Origin: an uncultured bacterium
GTDB taxonomy: Bacteria > Verrucomicrobiota > Verrucomicrobiia > Opitutales > Intestinicryptomonadaceae
Reading direction: 5' to 3'
Length of the DNA: 26,001 nucleotides
NCBI GenBank assembly: GCA_905214995.1
Contig: CAJMOT010000017.1
Span: 1 to 26,001 of the forward strand
Both the position numbers and the translations under genes were made by a program. The notes below the pieces were generated by a model. It worked only from the letters and a program-made list of their open reading frames with translations, made no database searches and was not told the origin of the DNA. Below, piece after piece: positions 1-7,695 of the stretch (position 1 is its first letter; each line of letters begins with the position of its first letter).

Positions 1-832
1 GCTCGTGGCGAACGCCGGAATCCCCGCGCGCAGGTTCGGCGCGGGGGAGGCGGCTTTGAGGGCGGGCAAGCACTTCTTCGTGGACAAGCCGCCGTTCACG
101 ACTCTCGGGCAGCTCGAATCCGCGCGCGAACTCGCCCGCGCGACGGGGCTGAAATATATGCCCTACTACGCCGAGAGAATCCACAACGAAGCCGCCGAAA
201 AAGCGGGGGAGCTCGTGAAGTCCGGCCGCATAGGGAAGGTGTTGCAGGTTCTGATAACCGCCCCCCACAGGCTCTCCAAGCCCGCGCGCCCGCCATGGTT
301 TTTCGAGCGCGCCGAGTACGGGGGGATTTTGTGCGACATAGGCTCGCACCAGTTCGAGCAGTTTTTGTATTTTTCGGGCTGCGACGAGGCGGAGATAAAA
401 TACGCGCGCGTCGCCAATATGAACAATCCCGACACCCCGCAGCTCCAGGATTTCGGCGAGGCGTGCGTCGAGATGTCAAACGGGGTTTCGGGCTACTGCC
501 GCGTTGACTGGTTCACCCCCGACGGCCTCCCCGTTTGGGGCGACGGCCGCACCCTGATACTCGGAACCGGCGGCTATATCGAAATCCGCAAATACATAGA
601 CTTTTCGCAGGAGGGGAATCCCCCGCAGACCCTTTACGTCGCGGACAAAAACGGCGTGGAGAAGATGCAGTGCCTCGGAATGGGCTTTCCGTTCTTCGGC
701 AGGTTCGTACTCGACATTTTAAACGGCACGGAAAACGCGATGCCGCAGTCGCACGCGTTCGCCGCGGCGGAGCTTTCACTGAATGCGCAGCGGTGCGCGG
801 AACTCAACTCGGACGCAATATGGGAGAAATAA
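1..832 (+). CDS. Gfo/Idh/MocA-family NAD(P)-dependent oxidoreductase, 5' truncated
   Basis: The reading frame is open from the left edge, so the true start and the Rossmann glycine motif lie outside the window. About 276 residues are visible. The segment FVDKPP is the family's EKP-type motif, whose Lys is catalytic in characterised members. GGILCDIGSHQFEQ matches the downstream (D)xxxH motif at the sugar-binding site, and the rest fits the C-terminal alpha/beta domain. Family members oxidise or reduce sugars, inositols and sugar derivatives in the cytoplasm, so the exact substrate cannot be told. The stop codon lies inside the next gene (13-bp overlap), and uxuB/uxuA follow on the same strand, so a role in sugar-acid or glycoside catabolism is inferred. 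A GTG at position 5 could be read as a start, but it falls inside the conserved domain and is almost certainly internal. Confidence 0.85.
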   Translation, partial: LVANAGIPARRFGAGEAALRAGKHFFVDKPPFTTLGQLESARELARATGLKYMPYYAERIHNEAAEKAGELVKSGRIGKVLQVLITAPHRLSKPARPPWFFERAEYGGILCDIGSHQFEQFLYFSGCDEAEIKYARVANMNNPDTPQLQDFGEACVEMSNGVSGYCRVDWFTPDGLPVWGDGRTLILGTGGYIEIRKYIDFSQEGNPPQTLYVADKNGVEKMQCLGMGFPFFGRFVLDILNGTENAMPQSHAFAAAELSLNAQRCAELNSDAIWEK

Positions 833-2538
833 TCGGCAATCCAAAACTCGAGGCCCAGCGCAGGCAGCTGGTGGAGGCCCGACAAAAGGGCGGCTGGGCC
901 ACCCTCAAAACCTTCGCAAAATTCTCGGGCCCCGGGTGGCTCCAGAGCGCGACGACCCTCGGCGGGGGTTCGCTCGCGTCGGCGCTTTACCTCGGCGTGC
1001 TCGGCGGCGTGGGCTTTATGTGGCTGCAGCCGCTCGCCATGATTTTGGGCATCGTGATGCTCGCCGCGATTTCGTACGTGACTCTCTCCGTCAACGACCG
1101 CCCGATGGACGAGATAAACTCGCGCATATCGCCCATACTCGGCTACGGGTGGGCGCTGTGCTCGATGATAGCATGCTTCGTGTTCGCAATGCCGCAGTTT
1201 GCGCTCGGCGTGGCCGGGATAACCCAGAACCTCGCGCAGATGAAGCCCTATAGCGTAGGCCTCGGCTTGGAAGCCGCGATAACCGCCGGTTTTTACCTGC
1301 TGGCGATGTTCATGGTCTGGATGTACGCGCAGGGCGGCGGCGGGCTCAAATTTTTCGAGCGCATAATAAAGCTCTCGGTGGCCGCGATAGTCGTCTGCTT
1401 CTTCGGGGTTGTGGCGAGCCTTACGGTTTCGGGGAAAATAGACTGGGCGGCGGTCATGGCGGGATTTGTCCCGAACTTCTCCGTCCTCTCCGAGCCGTCA
1501 GCGGACTTCATGGAGTACATAAAAAAGCTCGGGCCGGAGGGCGCGAAATTCTGGTCGGATATGATAGTCTCGCAGCAGCGCGACGTCGTGATTTCCGCGG
1601 CGGCGATGGCGGTGGGCATAAACATGACTTTCCTCTTCCCGTACTCCATGCTCAAAAAGGGGTGGAACAAAGATTTCAGGGAGCTCGCCATTTTCGATTT
1701 GGCGACGGGGCTTTTCATACCGTTTCTGATAGCGACTTCCTGCATAGTAATAGCCTCGGCGTCGCAGTTCCACGCGGCGCCCGCGCAGGGCCTGGCGGAT
1801 TCCACGGTCGCGGGCGGCGCCCTCGTCTCCAAGGGCGAAAAACCCGCCGAAAACCTCATACCGGAATATATCGCGCTGCTCGACAAGCGCATATCTTTCG
1901 GCATGGGCGCGCAAAAATTCGCCGCCCTTGACGCCGCGCAGAAGGACGCCGCACGCAACTCCCTGCCGCGCTCCGAGCGCGACATGGCCGCCATGCTCGT
2001 CAAGCGCGACGCCTCCAACCTCTCCGAGACGCTCGCGCCGCTCGTCGGCGACGACGTCGCCAGGTACGTGTTCGGCTTCGGCGTCATAGGCATGGCCATA
2101 AACGCGGTGCTCATGAACATGCTCATTTGCGGGCTTTGCTTTTCGGAAATTCTCGGCAAGCGCGGCGCTCCGAAGTGGCAGGTTGCGGGTTCCGCGCTAA
2201 TTGCCGTCAGCGCGATAGCCTCGGTGTTCTTTAAGGGCGCGAAGATGTGGATAGTAATCCACGCGGGCGTCATAGCGATGATATTCCTCCCCGTGGCGTA
2301 CTGCGCGTTCATGCTGATTATGAACAGCCGCAAAATTCTCGGCTCGGAAGTTCCGAAGGGCGGAAAGCGCGTTTTGTGGAATATCCTAATGTTCTGTTCG
2401 GTAATAGCCAGCCTAACCGCGAGCCTCTGGGTGCTCTGGAACAAGCTCGGGATATGGGGGCCGGCGATTTTGGCGGCGTTCGCGCTCGCGGTGGCGGCCT
2501 CCTGCTTTTTGCGCGCCCGCAAAAGCGGGGGCGCGTAG
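820..2538 (+). CDS. NRAMP-fold membrane transporter lacking the metal-binding motifs
   Basis: 572 residues with about eleven hydrophobic segments. The first helix region, FSGPGWLQSATTLGGGS (residues 35-51), resembles the GPGWL start of NRAMP/MntH helix 1. However, the DPGN metal-binding motif is replaced by GGGS, and the helix-6 MPH-type motif is replaced by sequence around AVGINMTFLFPYS (264-276). A polar loop of about 95 residues (316-410) sits between later helices, making the protein longer than MntH (about 410). The ATG at 820 is chosen because the conserved region begins 35 residues later and a 13-bp overlap with the upstream stop implies translational coupling. The frame is open further upstream, but that part is antisense-like filler inside the oxidoreductase. 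Databases would probably call it a divalent metal transporter. The missing ligands and the hexuronate operon argue for another solute; this is inference. Confidence 0.8.
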   Translation: MGEIIGNPKLEAQRRQLVEARQKGGWATLKTFAKFSGPGWLQSATTLGGGSLASALYLGVLGGVGFMWLQPLAMILGIVMLAAISYVTLSVNDRPMDEINSRISPILGYGWALCSMIACFVFAMPQFALGVAGITQNLAQMKPYSVGLGLEAAITAGFYLLAMFMVWMYAQGGGGLKFFERIIKLSVAAIVVCFFGVVASLTVSGKIDWAAVMAGFVPNFSVLSEPSADFMEYIKKLGPEGAKFWSDMIVSQQRDVVISAAAMAVGINMTFLFPYSMLKKGWNKDFRELAIFDLATGLFIPFLIATSCIVIASASQFHAAPAQGLADSTVAGGALVSKGEKPAENLIPEYIALLDKRISFGMGAQKFAALDAAQKDAARNSLPRSERDMAAMLVKRDASNLSETLAPLVGDDVARYVFGFGVIGMAINAVLMNMLICGLCFSEILGKRGAPKWQVAGSALIAVSAIASVFFKGAKMWIVIHAGVIAMIFLPVAYCAFMLIMNSRKILGSEVPKGGKRVLWNILMFCSVIASLTASLWVLWNKLGIWGPAILAAFALAVAASCFLRARKSGGA

Positions 2539-2606
2539 GCGAAGGTCTCCGGTTCGCTCCGGCCGCGTCGTTCGGGTTTTTGCCGCCCGCGCCGCGGCGC
2601 GCTTTT

Positions 2607-2633
2607 CGGGCGTACCGCCCGCGTCTGGCGGGC
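2607..2633 (+). promoter_or_regulatory. Two mutually exclusive hairpins ahead of uxuB
   Basis: In the 129-bp gap between the transporter and uxuB, CGGGCG (2607-2612) can pair with CGCCCG (2616-2621). The overlapping GCCCGC (2617-2622) can instead pair with GCGGGC (2628-2633). Only one of the two six-pair stems can form at a time. No clear T-run follows, so this may be an mRNA processing or attenuation element, or simply GC-rich chance. Confidence 0.25.
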
Positions 2634-2667
2634 AGAGGCAAATCAGGCTAAATTCTTTGAGGTTTTT

Positions 2668-3483
2668 ATGAAAGACTTGTTCGACATTGAGAAAAAGGTT
2701 ATAGCCGTCACGGGCGCAACGGGCGTCCTCGCCGGCGGAACCGCGCGGTATCTCGCCTCTTGCGGGGCGCGCGTCGCGTTCTTGGGGCGCAGCGAAGAGA
2801 GGCTCGCCGAAGCGCGCGAATACTGCCGCGAAAACGGCTTCGAGGGCATAGCCATAAAGTGCGACGTTCTCGACGGAGAATCGTGCGACCGCGCGCGCGA
2901 CGAAATTCTCGAAAGGTGGGGAACCGTGGACGCCCTCGTGAACGGCGCGGGCGGCAACCTGCCAGGCGCGATCGTACCGCCGGACAAGACGGTTTTCGAC
3001 ATCGACCCCGCGCAGTGGGCGGAAGTCCTCAACCTCAACCTCGGCGGGACGCTCATTCCCACTCTGTCTTTTTGCAGGCATTTTGAAAAGACGAAGGCGG
3101 GGGCGGTCGTCAACTTTTCGTCTATGACGGCGCAGTCGGCGGTCACCCGCGTGCTCGGGTACTCCAACGCCAAGGCGGGCGTCGACAACCTCACCAAGTG
3201 GCTCGCCGTCGAGTTCGCAAAAAAAATCGGGGAAGGCGTGCGCGTAAACGCGGTCGCCCCCGGATTTTTCATAAGCTCGCAGAACAGGTCGCTGCTGACG
3301 AATCCCGACGGCTCGCTGACCTCCCGCGGGAAGGACATCGTCCGCAAGACGCCCTTCGGCAGATTCGGCGAGCCCGAAGAGGTGTTCGGGGCGGTCCGCT
3401 TTCTGTGCTCCGACGCCGCAAAGTTCATTACGGGAACGGTGCTGCCGATAGACGGCGGGTTCTCGTGCTTCTCGGGGGTTTAG
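2668..3483 (+). CDS. uxuB: SDR-family D-fructuronate reductase (D-mannonate oxidoreductase)
   Basis: 271 residues, the normal length for a classical short-chain dehydrogenase. Visible motifs are the nucleotide-binding TGATGVLAGG (15-24), NGAGG (92-96), a catalytic Ser at 151/152, and YSNAK with Tyr165 and Lys169. The C-terminal stretch TPFGRFGEPEE...TGTVLPIDGGFSCFSGV is typical of the SDR-type UxuB/YjmF group rather than the long-chain UxuB of E. coli. It would interconvert D-fructuronate and D-mannonate with NAD(H) in the cytoplasm, the step before mannonate dehydratase. A GAGG about 7 nt before the ATG supports the start. The stop is 15 bp ahead of uxuA, so the two are co-transcribed. Another SDR sugar dehydrogenase remains possible, but the neighbour makes this call strong. 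Confidence 0.88.
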   Translation: MKDLFDIEKKVIAVTGATGVLAGGTARYLASCGARVAFLGRSEERLAEAREYCRENGFEGIAIKCDVLDGESCDRARDEILERWGTVDALVNGAGGNLPGAIVPPDKTVFDIDPAQWAEVLNLNLGGTLIPTLSFCRHFEKTKAGAVVNFSSMTAQSAVTRVLGYSNAKAGVDNLTKWLAVEFAKKIGEGVRVNAVAPGFFISSQNRSLLTNPDGSLTSRGKDIVRKTPFGRFGEPEEVFGAVRFLCSDAAKFITGTVLPIDGGFSCFSGV

Positions 3484-3498
3484 CGCGAAAGGCTCAAA

Positions 3499-4677
3499 AT
3501 GCAGGCTTTAAAACCCGGATTCAGATGGTACGGCGACGGCGACGAGGTTCCGCTCGAGTTTATCGCCCAGAGCGGCGCCGAGAGCGTGTTCACCTCCCTC
3601 CACCACATTCCCTACGGGGAGGTCTGGAGCGCGGAGGAAATCCGCGCGCGGCGCGGCAAAGTCGCCGAATACGGCTTGGAGTGGGACGTTGTGGAATCCG
3701 TCCCCGTCTCCGAGGACGTAAAGCTGCGTTCGGGGGACTTCGAGAGGCACATTGAAAACTACAAGGCCACCATACGGAACCTCGCCGAATGCGGCATAAA
3801 AAAAATCATATACAATTTTATGCCCGTGCTCGACTGGATACGCACGGATCTCCACTACCGCCTGCCCGACGGCTCGCGCTGCCTGCGCTTCGACCCCGTG
3901 CAGTTCGCGGCGTTCGAGATATTCGTTTTGAAGCGCGCCGGCGCGGAGAAAAACTATTCACAGGCGCAGCTCGAGGCGGCGGAAAAGTTTTTCAGACCGC
4001 TGGACGGCGACGGGCGCAGGGCTTTCGAGAGGTCGATAATCGACGTGTTCCCGGGTTGCAAAATGGGGCTTGAAATCGGCGACGTGCGAAAGATGCTCGA
4101 GAGGTACGACGGGATAGGCGCCGCCGAATTGAAGTCGCGCCTGAAAATGTTTTTGGACGAAGTCCTGCCGGTCGCGGAGGAGTGCGGGAGCATTCTCGCA
4201 ATCCATCCCGACGATCCGCCGTTCGACGTTCTCGGGCTGCCGCGCATAGCCTCGCGCCTGTCGGATTTCGAGGAAATTTTCGCGGCGAACCCGAGCCCGT
4301 CGAACACAATATGCTTCTGTACGGGCTCCCTCAGCGCGGGAATCCAGAACGACATCCCCGCCATGCTCGACGCCCTGCGCGAGCGCGTGCACATAGCGCA
4401 TCTGCGCAGCACGCAGGTGAATCCGGACGGCAGCTTTTACGAGGCCGGGCATTTGGAGGGAAGGGTTCCTATGGTGAAGGTCGTGCGCAAGCTGATGGAG
4501 CTCCAAGACGAGCGGCTCGGGCGCGGCGGCGGGAGAATCGTGTTCCGCCCCGACCACGGCCGCGACATGGCGGACGACCTCCAAAAGCCCCCGACGGCGA
4601 ACCCGGGTTATTCGTACATCGGGCGCATGAAGGGGCTCGCCGAAATCCGCGGCATAGAGGCGGCGTTGAGCGACTGA
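3499..4677 (+). CDS. uxuA: Mannonate dehydratase
   Basis: 392 residues, close to E. coli UxuA (394). It dehydrates D-mannonate to 2-keto-3-deoxy-D-gluconate (EC 4.2.1.8) in hexuronate catabolism. It is an Xyl-isomerase-like TIM barrel that needs Mn2+ or Fe2+. Family blocks appear in order: RWYG (10-12), WDVVES (62-67), YNFMPVLDW (105-113), HPDDPP (236-241), GLPRI (246-250), CTGSL (274-278), HLRS (301-304) and FRPDHG (349-354). His236, Cys274, His301 and Asp352 are the expected metal ligands. The ATG at 3499 has an AAAGG about 6 nt upstream and immediately precedes the conserved GFRWYG. The gene is the last of the plus-strand operon. No kdgK or kdgA gene is in the window, so 2-keto-3-deoxygluconate must be handled elsewhere. 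Confidence 0.96.
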   Translation: MQALKPGFRWYGDGDEVPLEFIAQSGAESVFTSLHHIPYGEVWSAEEIRARRGKVAEYGLEWDVVESVPVSEDVKLRSGDFERHIENYKATIRNLAECGIKKIIYNFMPVLDWIRTDLHYRLPDGSRCLRFDPVQFAAFEIFVLKRAGAEKNYSQAQLEAAEKFFRPLDGDGRRAFERSIIDVFPGCKMGLEIGDVRKMLERYDGIGAAELKSRLKMFLDEVLPVAEECGSILAIHPDDPPFDVLGLPRIASRLSDFEEIFAANPSPSNTICFCTGSLSAGIQNDIPAMLDALRERVHIAHLRSTQVNPDGSFYEAGHLEGRVPMVKVVRKLMELQDERLGRGGGRIVFRPDHGRDMADDLQKPPTANPGYSYIGRMKGLAEIRGIEAALSD

Positions 4678-4678
4678 C

Positions 4679-4734
4679 TCCGCCTTTCGGCGGACGGCGC
4701 GAAACCGGAAAGTTTGCGGCGCGCCGGCCTTTTT
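4679..4734 (+). terminator. Possible weak terminator region after uxuA
   Basis: Just past the uxuA stop, TCCGCC pairs with GGCGGA across a 4-nt loop (4679-4694) but has no T-run. About 20 nt later the palindrome CGGCGCGCCG (4717-4726) is followed by GCC and five T (4730-4734). Neither is a strong intrinsic terminator. The position at the end of the operon is the main support. Confidence 0.35.
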
Positions 4735-4876
4735 CGCGCTTCTGAAAACGCGAAAATTCCGCGTAAAAAACCCTTGATTTGCGGAATATCCTGCCCGATT
4801 TTTCCCCGCCGATTTTTTTGCGCTTTTCAAAAAAGCGGGATTGATTTTGCCGCGGGAAAAATTTAAACGCGGGGCG

Positions 4877-5005
4877 ATGAAAAAATTTCTCGCCATAAAC
4901 GCCGTCGCCCTGCCCTTGATCGCCGCGCTTATAGTCGGTTGGGCGTATTCCGGAGGTTTTTTTGCGCGCGGGCGCTTTTTTGAACTGTTCGGAGATTTTC
5001 GGTAG
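4877..5005 (+). CDS. 42-codon signal/anchor ORF, probably the N-terminus of the L,D-transpeptidase in a shifted frame
   Basis: ATG at 4877 opens a 42-codon frame beginning MKKFLAINAVALPLIAALIV, a typical signal peptide or N-terminal anchor, and stops at 5003-5005. It has no resemblance to a complete protein. It overlaps the first 44 nt of the transpeptidase frame, which itself lacks any export signal. Runs of seven T (4957-4963) and six T (4976-4981) lie inside the overlap. Loss of one base there, or a +1 shift, would fuse the two into one exported enzyme. It could also be a short coupled leader, because GGAGG (4952-4956) inside it sits just ahead of a TTG start. Confidence 0.5.
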   Translation: MKKFLAINAVALPLIAALIVGWAYSGGFFARGRFFELFGDFR

Positions 5006-5675
5006 GGCGCCTCACCTGATCGGTTATGGGGATTCCGGCCCGTATCTGATATATTCATACAAGTTTACGGGGTTCAGCGGAAAACCCGGGCCGAAGCTCA
5101 GGGAATTCGACAGGCAAATGCCGGAAGGCGTCTACGAAATAGAAAGCTACAATCCGAACAGCAAATTCCACCTCTCAATGCGCCTGAATTATCCGAACGG
5201 TTTCGATAAAAAAATGGCGAAGTCCGACGGGAGGGATCTCGGAAAGCTCGGGGGCGACATAATGATACACGGGCGCAGCGGAACCGTGGGATGCTTTCCG
5301 GTGGGGAACATCGCCATTGAGGAAATTTTCACAATTTGCCGCCTCGTTCCGGCGCAAAAGGTGAAGGTAATAGTGGTTCCGCACCCGCCGGACGCGAAAG
5401 CCCGCGAGGGAGAGGGAACGCCCGCAACGCCCGAATCCGCCTGCGTTTCTGCGTGGTATCCGCTGCTTTTGGACGAAATTGCGGCGGAATTGGAGCGGGA
5501 AAATCTGTCGCGGTGTTTGGAGGTTCCGGAAGATGGCGGGTTTCTGAAAAAGGCGCTCGAAATCGCGGCGATGCCGGCGTTTACCCTCGCAGTGTTGTCG
5601 GCATTGTTCGCGGCGTCGTCCGCGGCGTATTTTCTGCTTCGCGCCCTGAAAGCCGCCTTTCGCAGGGCCGCTTAG
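4962..5675 (+). CDS. YafK-like L,D-transpeptidase (YkuD) catalytic protein, N-terminus displaced
   Basis: 237 residues from a TTG start preceded by GGAGG with 5 nt spacing. The segment FSGKPGPKLREFDRQMPEGVYEI (38-60), then NPNSKFHLSMRLNYPN, then IMIHGRSGTVGCF (100-112) follows the order seen in YafK/DpaA-type YkuD domains, with His103 and the nucleophile Cys111. Such enzymes make or cut cross-links or lipoprotein attachments in peptidoglycan, in the periplasm. A hydrophobic helix near residues 206-228 ends in a basic tail, so the C-terminus is probably membrane-anchored. As read, the frame has no signal peptide. One lies upstream in another frame (4877-5005). Whether this is a real frameshift, a sequencing slip in a T-run or two coupled ORFs cannot be decided here. 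Confidence 0.72.
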   Translation: MRAGAFLNCSEIFGRAPHLIGYGDSGPYLIYSYKFTGFSGKPGPKLREFDRQMPEGVYEIESYNPNSKFHLSMRLNYPNGFDKKMAKSDGRDLGKLGGDIMIHGRSGTVGCFPVGNIAIEEIFTICRLVPAQKVKVIVVPHPPDAKAREGEGTPATPESACVSAWYPLLLDEIAAELERENLSRCLEVPEDGGFLKKALEIAAMPAFTLAVLSALFAASSAAYFLLRALKAAFRRAA

Positions 5676-5780
5676 CAAAGCGGGGGATGCGCGAACCTGC
5701 CGACCCTGAAGCTCGGGGAGGCCGAACGCCGCAAAACGCCGAAATTTTGCCCGCCGGCAGGCGTTTCAAAATCTTTTTCT

Positions 5781-5800
5781 AAAACGCGCGCGAGGCGCGC
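5781..5800 (-). terminator. Intrinsic terminator of the sialidase-like gene
   Basis: A six-pair stem (5786-5791 with 5795-5800, loop GAG) is followed on the minus strand by TTTT, then A, G and five A. It begins 16 bp after the minus-strand stop at 5816. The 13-mer GCGCGAGGCGCGC at its core recurs at 16234-16246. Confidence 0.5.
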
Positions 5801-5815
5801 GGAAGGAATTGGCGT

Positions 5816-7525
5816 TTACGGCCTCCCCTTTTCGGATACGGAGAGCAGGAGCATTCCAGCGTCTCCCGGGGATTTTTCGCTCTGTATGTGCAGGTACGAA
5901 ATGCCTATGGGAGCGGGGCGCCCCATCTCGGCTTCGGCGATTTTCCTGTCGCCGTCGAAAAGGCTTGCGGTTTTGGCGCCGGCGTCGAATTTCAGGCGCA
6001 AGTCGCGGACGGAGCCGTCTCCGAGGCTTTCGGGCAGCCTGATTGACGCGAGCGCGAGCGTCTGCGCAACTTCGTCCGACGGATTTATCCAGCGGTCGTG
6101 GAGCATTATTTTCGCGCCTTTGAACCCCTTGTTGAATTTCGCTTTAAGGGCGATTTCCCCCTTGCGCGCCGCCGGAAAATTCCACACGGCCCCGCGCATG
6201 TCGCTCACGAGCGACTCGTCGGGCTCGTATTTTATGAGCATGCATTTTTTGCCGGCGGAATCGGGATTGTCTTCGAGGGAGCATCCGGCGATTCTGTTGT
6301 ATGCGCAGTGCCCTCGGACTCCCTTCTTATAGTTGAACACGCTCCAATCGTCCAGGCCGTTTGAAAAGTCGCATTCGCGCGAATTTTCCAGCAGCCAGTC
6401 GGCGTCGAACATTACGAGCTTCCGGTGCAGCCCGCTCTGCCCCACCGCCGCCAGAATTTTTCCGGGGGCAACCTCGATGAACTGGGACTGGTGCAGGCTC
6501 TTGTCCGCCCCGTACGCGTCGGCGAAATCCCCCGCGTCGCGCCGCGCGTCGAGCAGCACTTCGCGAAATCCCCTCCACGTCTTGCCGTCGTCTTCGGAAA
6601 TCGCCGCGTGTATTGCGTTGCGGTTTGTGAAAACGTCCTCCCACACCCCGTCCGCGCCCTCAACTTCCGGCAGGGGAGTCGCGTTAGACCACATGCCAAG
6701 CAGCCTTCCGTCCGACAGCCTGCCGATTTTCGGCATGACGCACGTCCCGTAAAACGGCGTGGGAGCCGGTTCTTCCCACGTCATTCCCCCGTCTTTCGAG
6801 CGCGACTGCCAGAGGTTGTCGAGCGAAGTCCGCAGCAGGCACAGGAGAGTTCCGTCTTTCAACGCCACAGCCGACGGCTCCATCGCGTCGTGGTTCCAGC
6901 GCGTCCCCTTGTGGATTCCCCCCGCCTTGTGGTGTGGGACGTTCAGGCGGCCGGATTTCTTCCAGGTTTTCCCAAAGTCGTCTGTTATCAAAAATATCGC
7001 GCCGAACACGAAATCGTTGGATTTTTGCGAGCTCGAAGTTCGCAGGGTGACGGGCATTAGAATGCGCTTCCCGACGACTAGGGGCTCTGCGTTAAACTCG
7101 AACGGCCACGGGCATATCTGCGATTTCCTCGCGCACTTTCCGTCCTCGCCGCAGTCCAGGAACCACGCCGAGCCCCCGATGTTCAGAAAGTTGAAATACC
7201 TTCCGCTCTCGGGGTGGAAAAAGGGGCCGAATTCCTCCCCTTTGGCGGCCTGGCGCTTTTCCCATGTAAAGCCGCCGTCGGAGGACTCTATGTACATTCT
7301 GTTGGAGACATCCAGAGAAAAGGCGCCGCCCGCGGCGTTCTCGGGCTGGCCTCCGTAATTGTAGTGGCGGATTTTTCCGTCGGGCATCTTGCAGAGGCCC
7401 ATTACGGCGTCCGCCGTCGGAACTCCGACGATTGTCGGCGCGAAGACCTCTTCGTAGGATTTCGGGTTTGCGTGCGCGCACGCAAAGGCGGCGCAGACCG
7501 CGAGCAAAAATAACGGGAATTTCAT
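5816..7525 (-). CDS. Secreted sialidase-family (BNR/Asp-box) protein with C-terminal extra domain
   Basis: 569 residues. MKFPLFLLAVCAAFACAHA is a clear Sec signal peptide, so the protein acts in the periplasm or outside. Four Asp-box repeats of the S/TxDxGxTW type are visible: SSDGGFTW (81-88), TDDFGKTW (181-188), SKDGGMTW (243-250) and SEDDGKTW (310-317). They mark a six-bladed beta-propeller. The block HDAMEPSAVALKDGTLLCLLRT is typical of bacterial sialidase-family (GH33-like) proteins. A C-terminal region (about 380-569) looks like a beta-sandwich of the concanavalin type. The classical F/YRIP arginine motif near the N-terminus is not seen, so true sialidase activity is uncertain, and another glycan-acting or non-catalytic propeller is possible. 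It is a single gene, convergent with the transpeptidase, with its own terminator. Confidence 0.82.
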   Translation of the reverse strand: MKFPLFLLAVCAAFACAHANPKSYEEVFAPTIVGVPTADAVMGLCKMPDGKIRHYNYGGQPENAAGGAFSLDVSNRMYIESSDGGFTWEKRQAAKGEEFGPFFHPESGRYFNFLNIGGSAWFLDCGEDGKCARKSQICPWPFEFNAEPLVVGKRILMPVTLRTSSSQKSNDFVFGAIFLITDDFGKTWKKSGRLNVPHHKAGGIHKGTRWNHDAMEPSAVALKDGTLLCLLRTSLDNLWQSRSKDGGMTWEEPAPTPFYGTCVMPKIGRLSDGRLLGMWSNATPLPEVEGADGVWEDVFTNRNAIHAAISEDDGKTWRGFREVLLDARRDAGDFADAYGADKSLHQSQFIEVAPGKILAAVGQSGLHRKLVMFDADWLLENSRECDFSNGLDDWSVFNYKKGVRGHCAYNRIAGCSLEDNPDSAGKKCMLIKYEPDESLVSDMRGAVWNFPAARKGEIALKAKFNKGFKGAKIMLHDRWINPSDEVAQTLALASIRLPESLGDGSVRDLRLKFDAGAKTASLFDGDRKIAEAEMGRPAPIGISYLHIQSEKSPGDAGMLLLSVSEKGRP

Positions 7526-7620
7526 AGATTCCAGTATATCGGGCGCGCGCGCGCGGCGTCAATGCGTTTTTCCGGACGCCCCGCGCTCTCCGCAGGGGAA
7601 CTCCGGAGAGCCCGCCGCGC

Positions 7621-7695
7621 GGCGTCAGCAAATTCCCGGACTTCCGCCAGAAGGTCGGGGTGTATCCAGTTTGTTATCGCGACTTTCGGCCTCAT
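7621..7695 (-). pseudogene. Possible N-terminal remnant of a D-2-hydroxyacid dehydrogenase
   Basis: A minus-strand frame starting at an ATG (7695) reads MRPKVAITNWIHPDLLAEVREF. This resembles the first strand and helix of D-2-hydroxyacid or phosphonate dehydrogenases (pattern PKxxITxxxHxxxxxxL). The similarity fades after about 25 residues, and the frame ends at 7522 inside the start of the sialidase gene. If real, it is the leftover head of a deleted gene. The match is short and judged by eye. Confidence 0.3.

Noticed and set aside
1293..2522. 409-codon minus-strand open frame
   Set aside because: It is antisense to the transporter gene, has Ser/Ala-rich low-complexity sequence and no family motif. 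It results from GC-rich codon bias.
3958..5058. 366-codon minus-strand frame opposite uxuA and the transpeptidase start
   Set aside because: It runs antisense through conserved uxuA blocks and shows no domain.
5816..7525. Firm call of GH33 exo-sialidase
   Set aside because: Asp boxes are clear, but the F/YRIP arginine motif is not seen, so only family membership is claimed.
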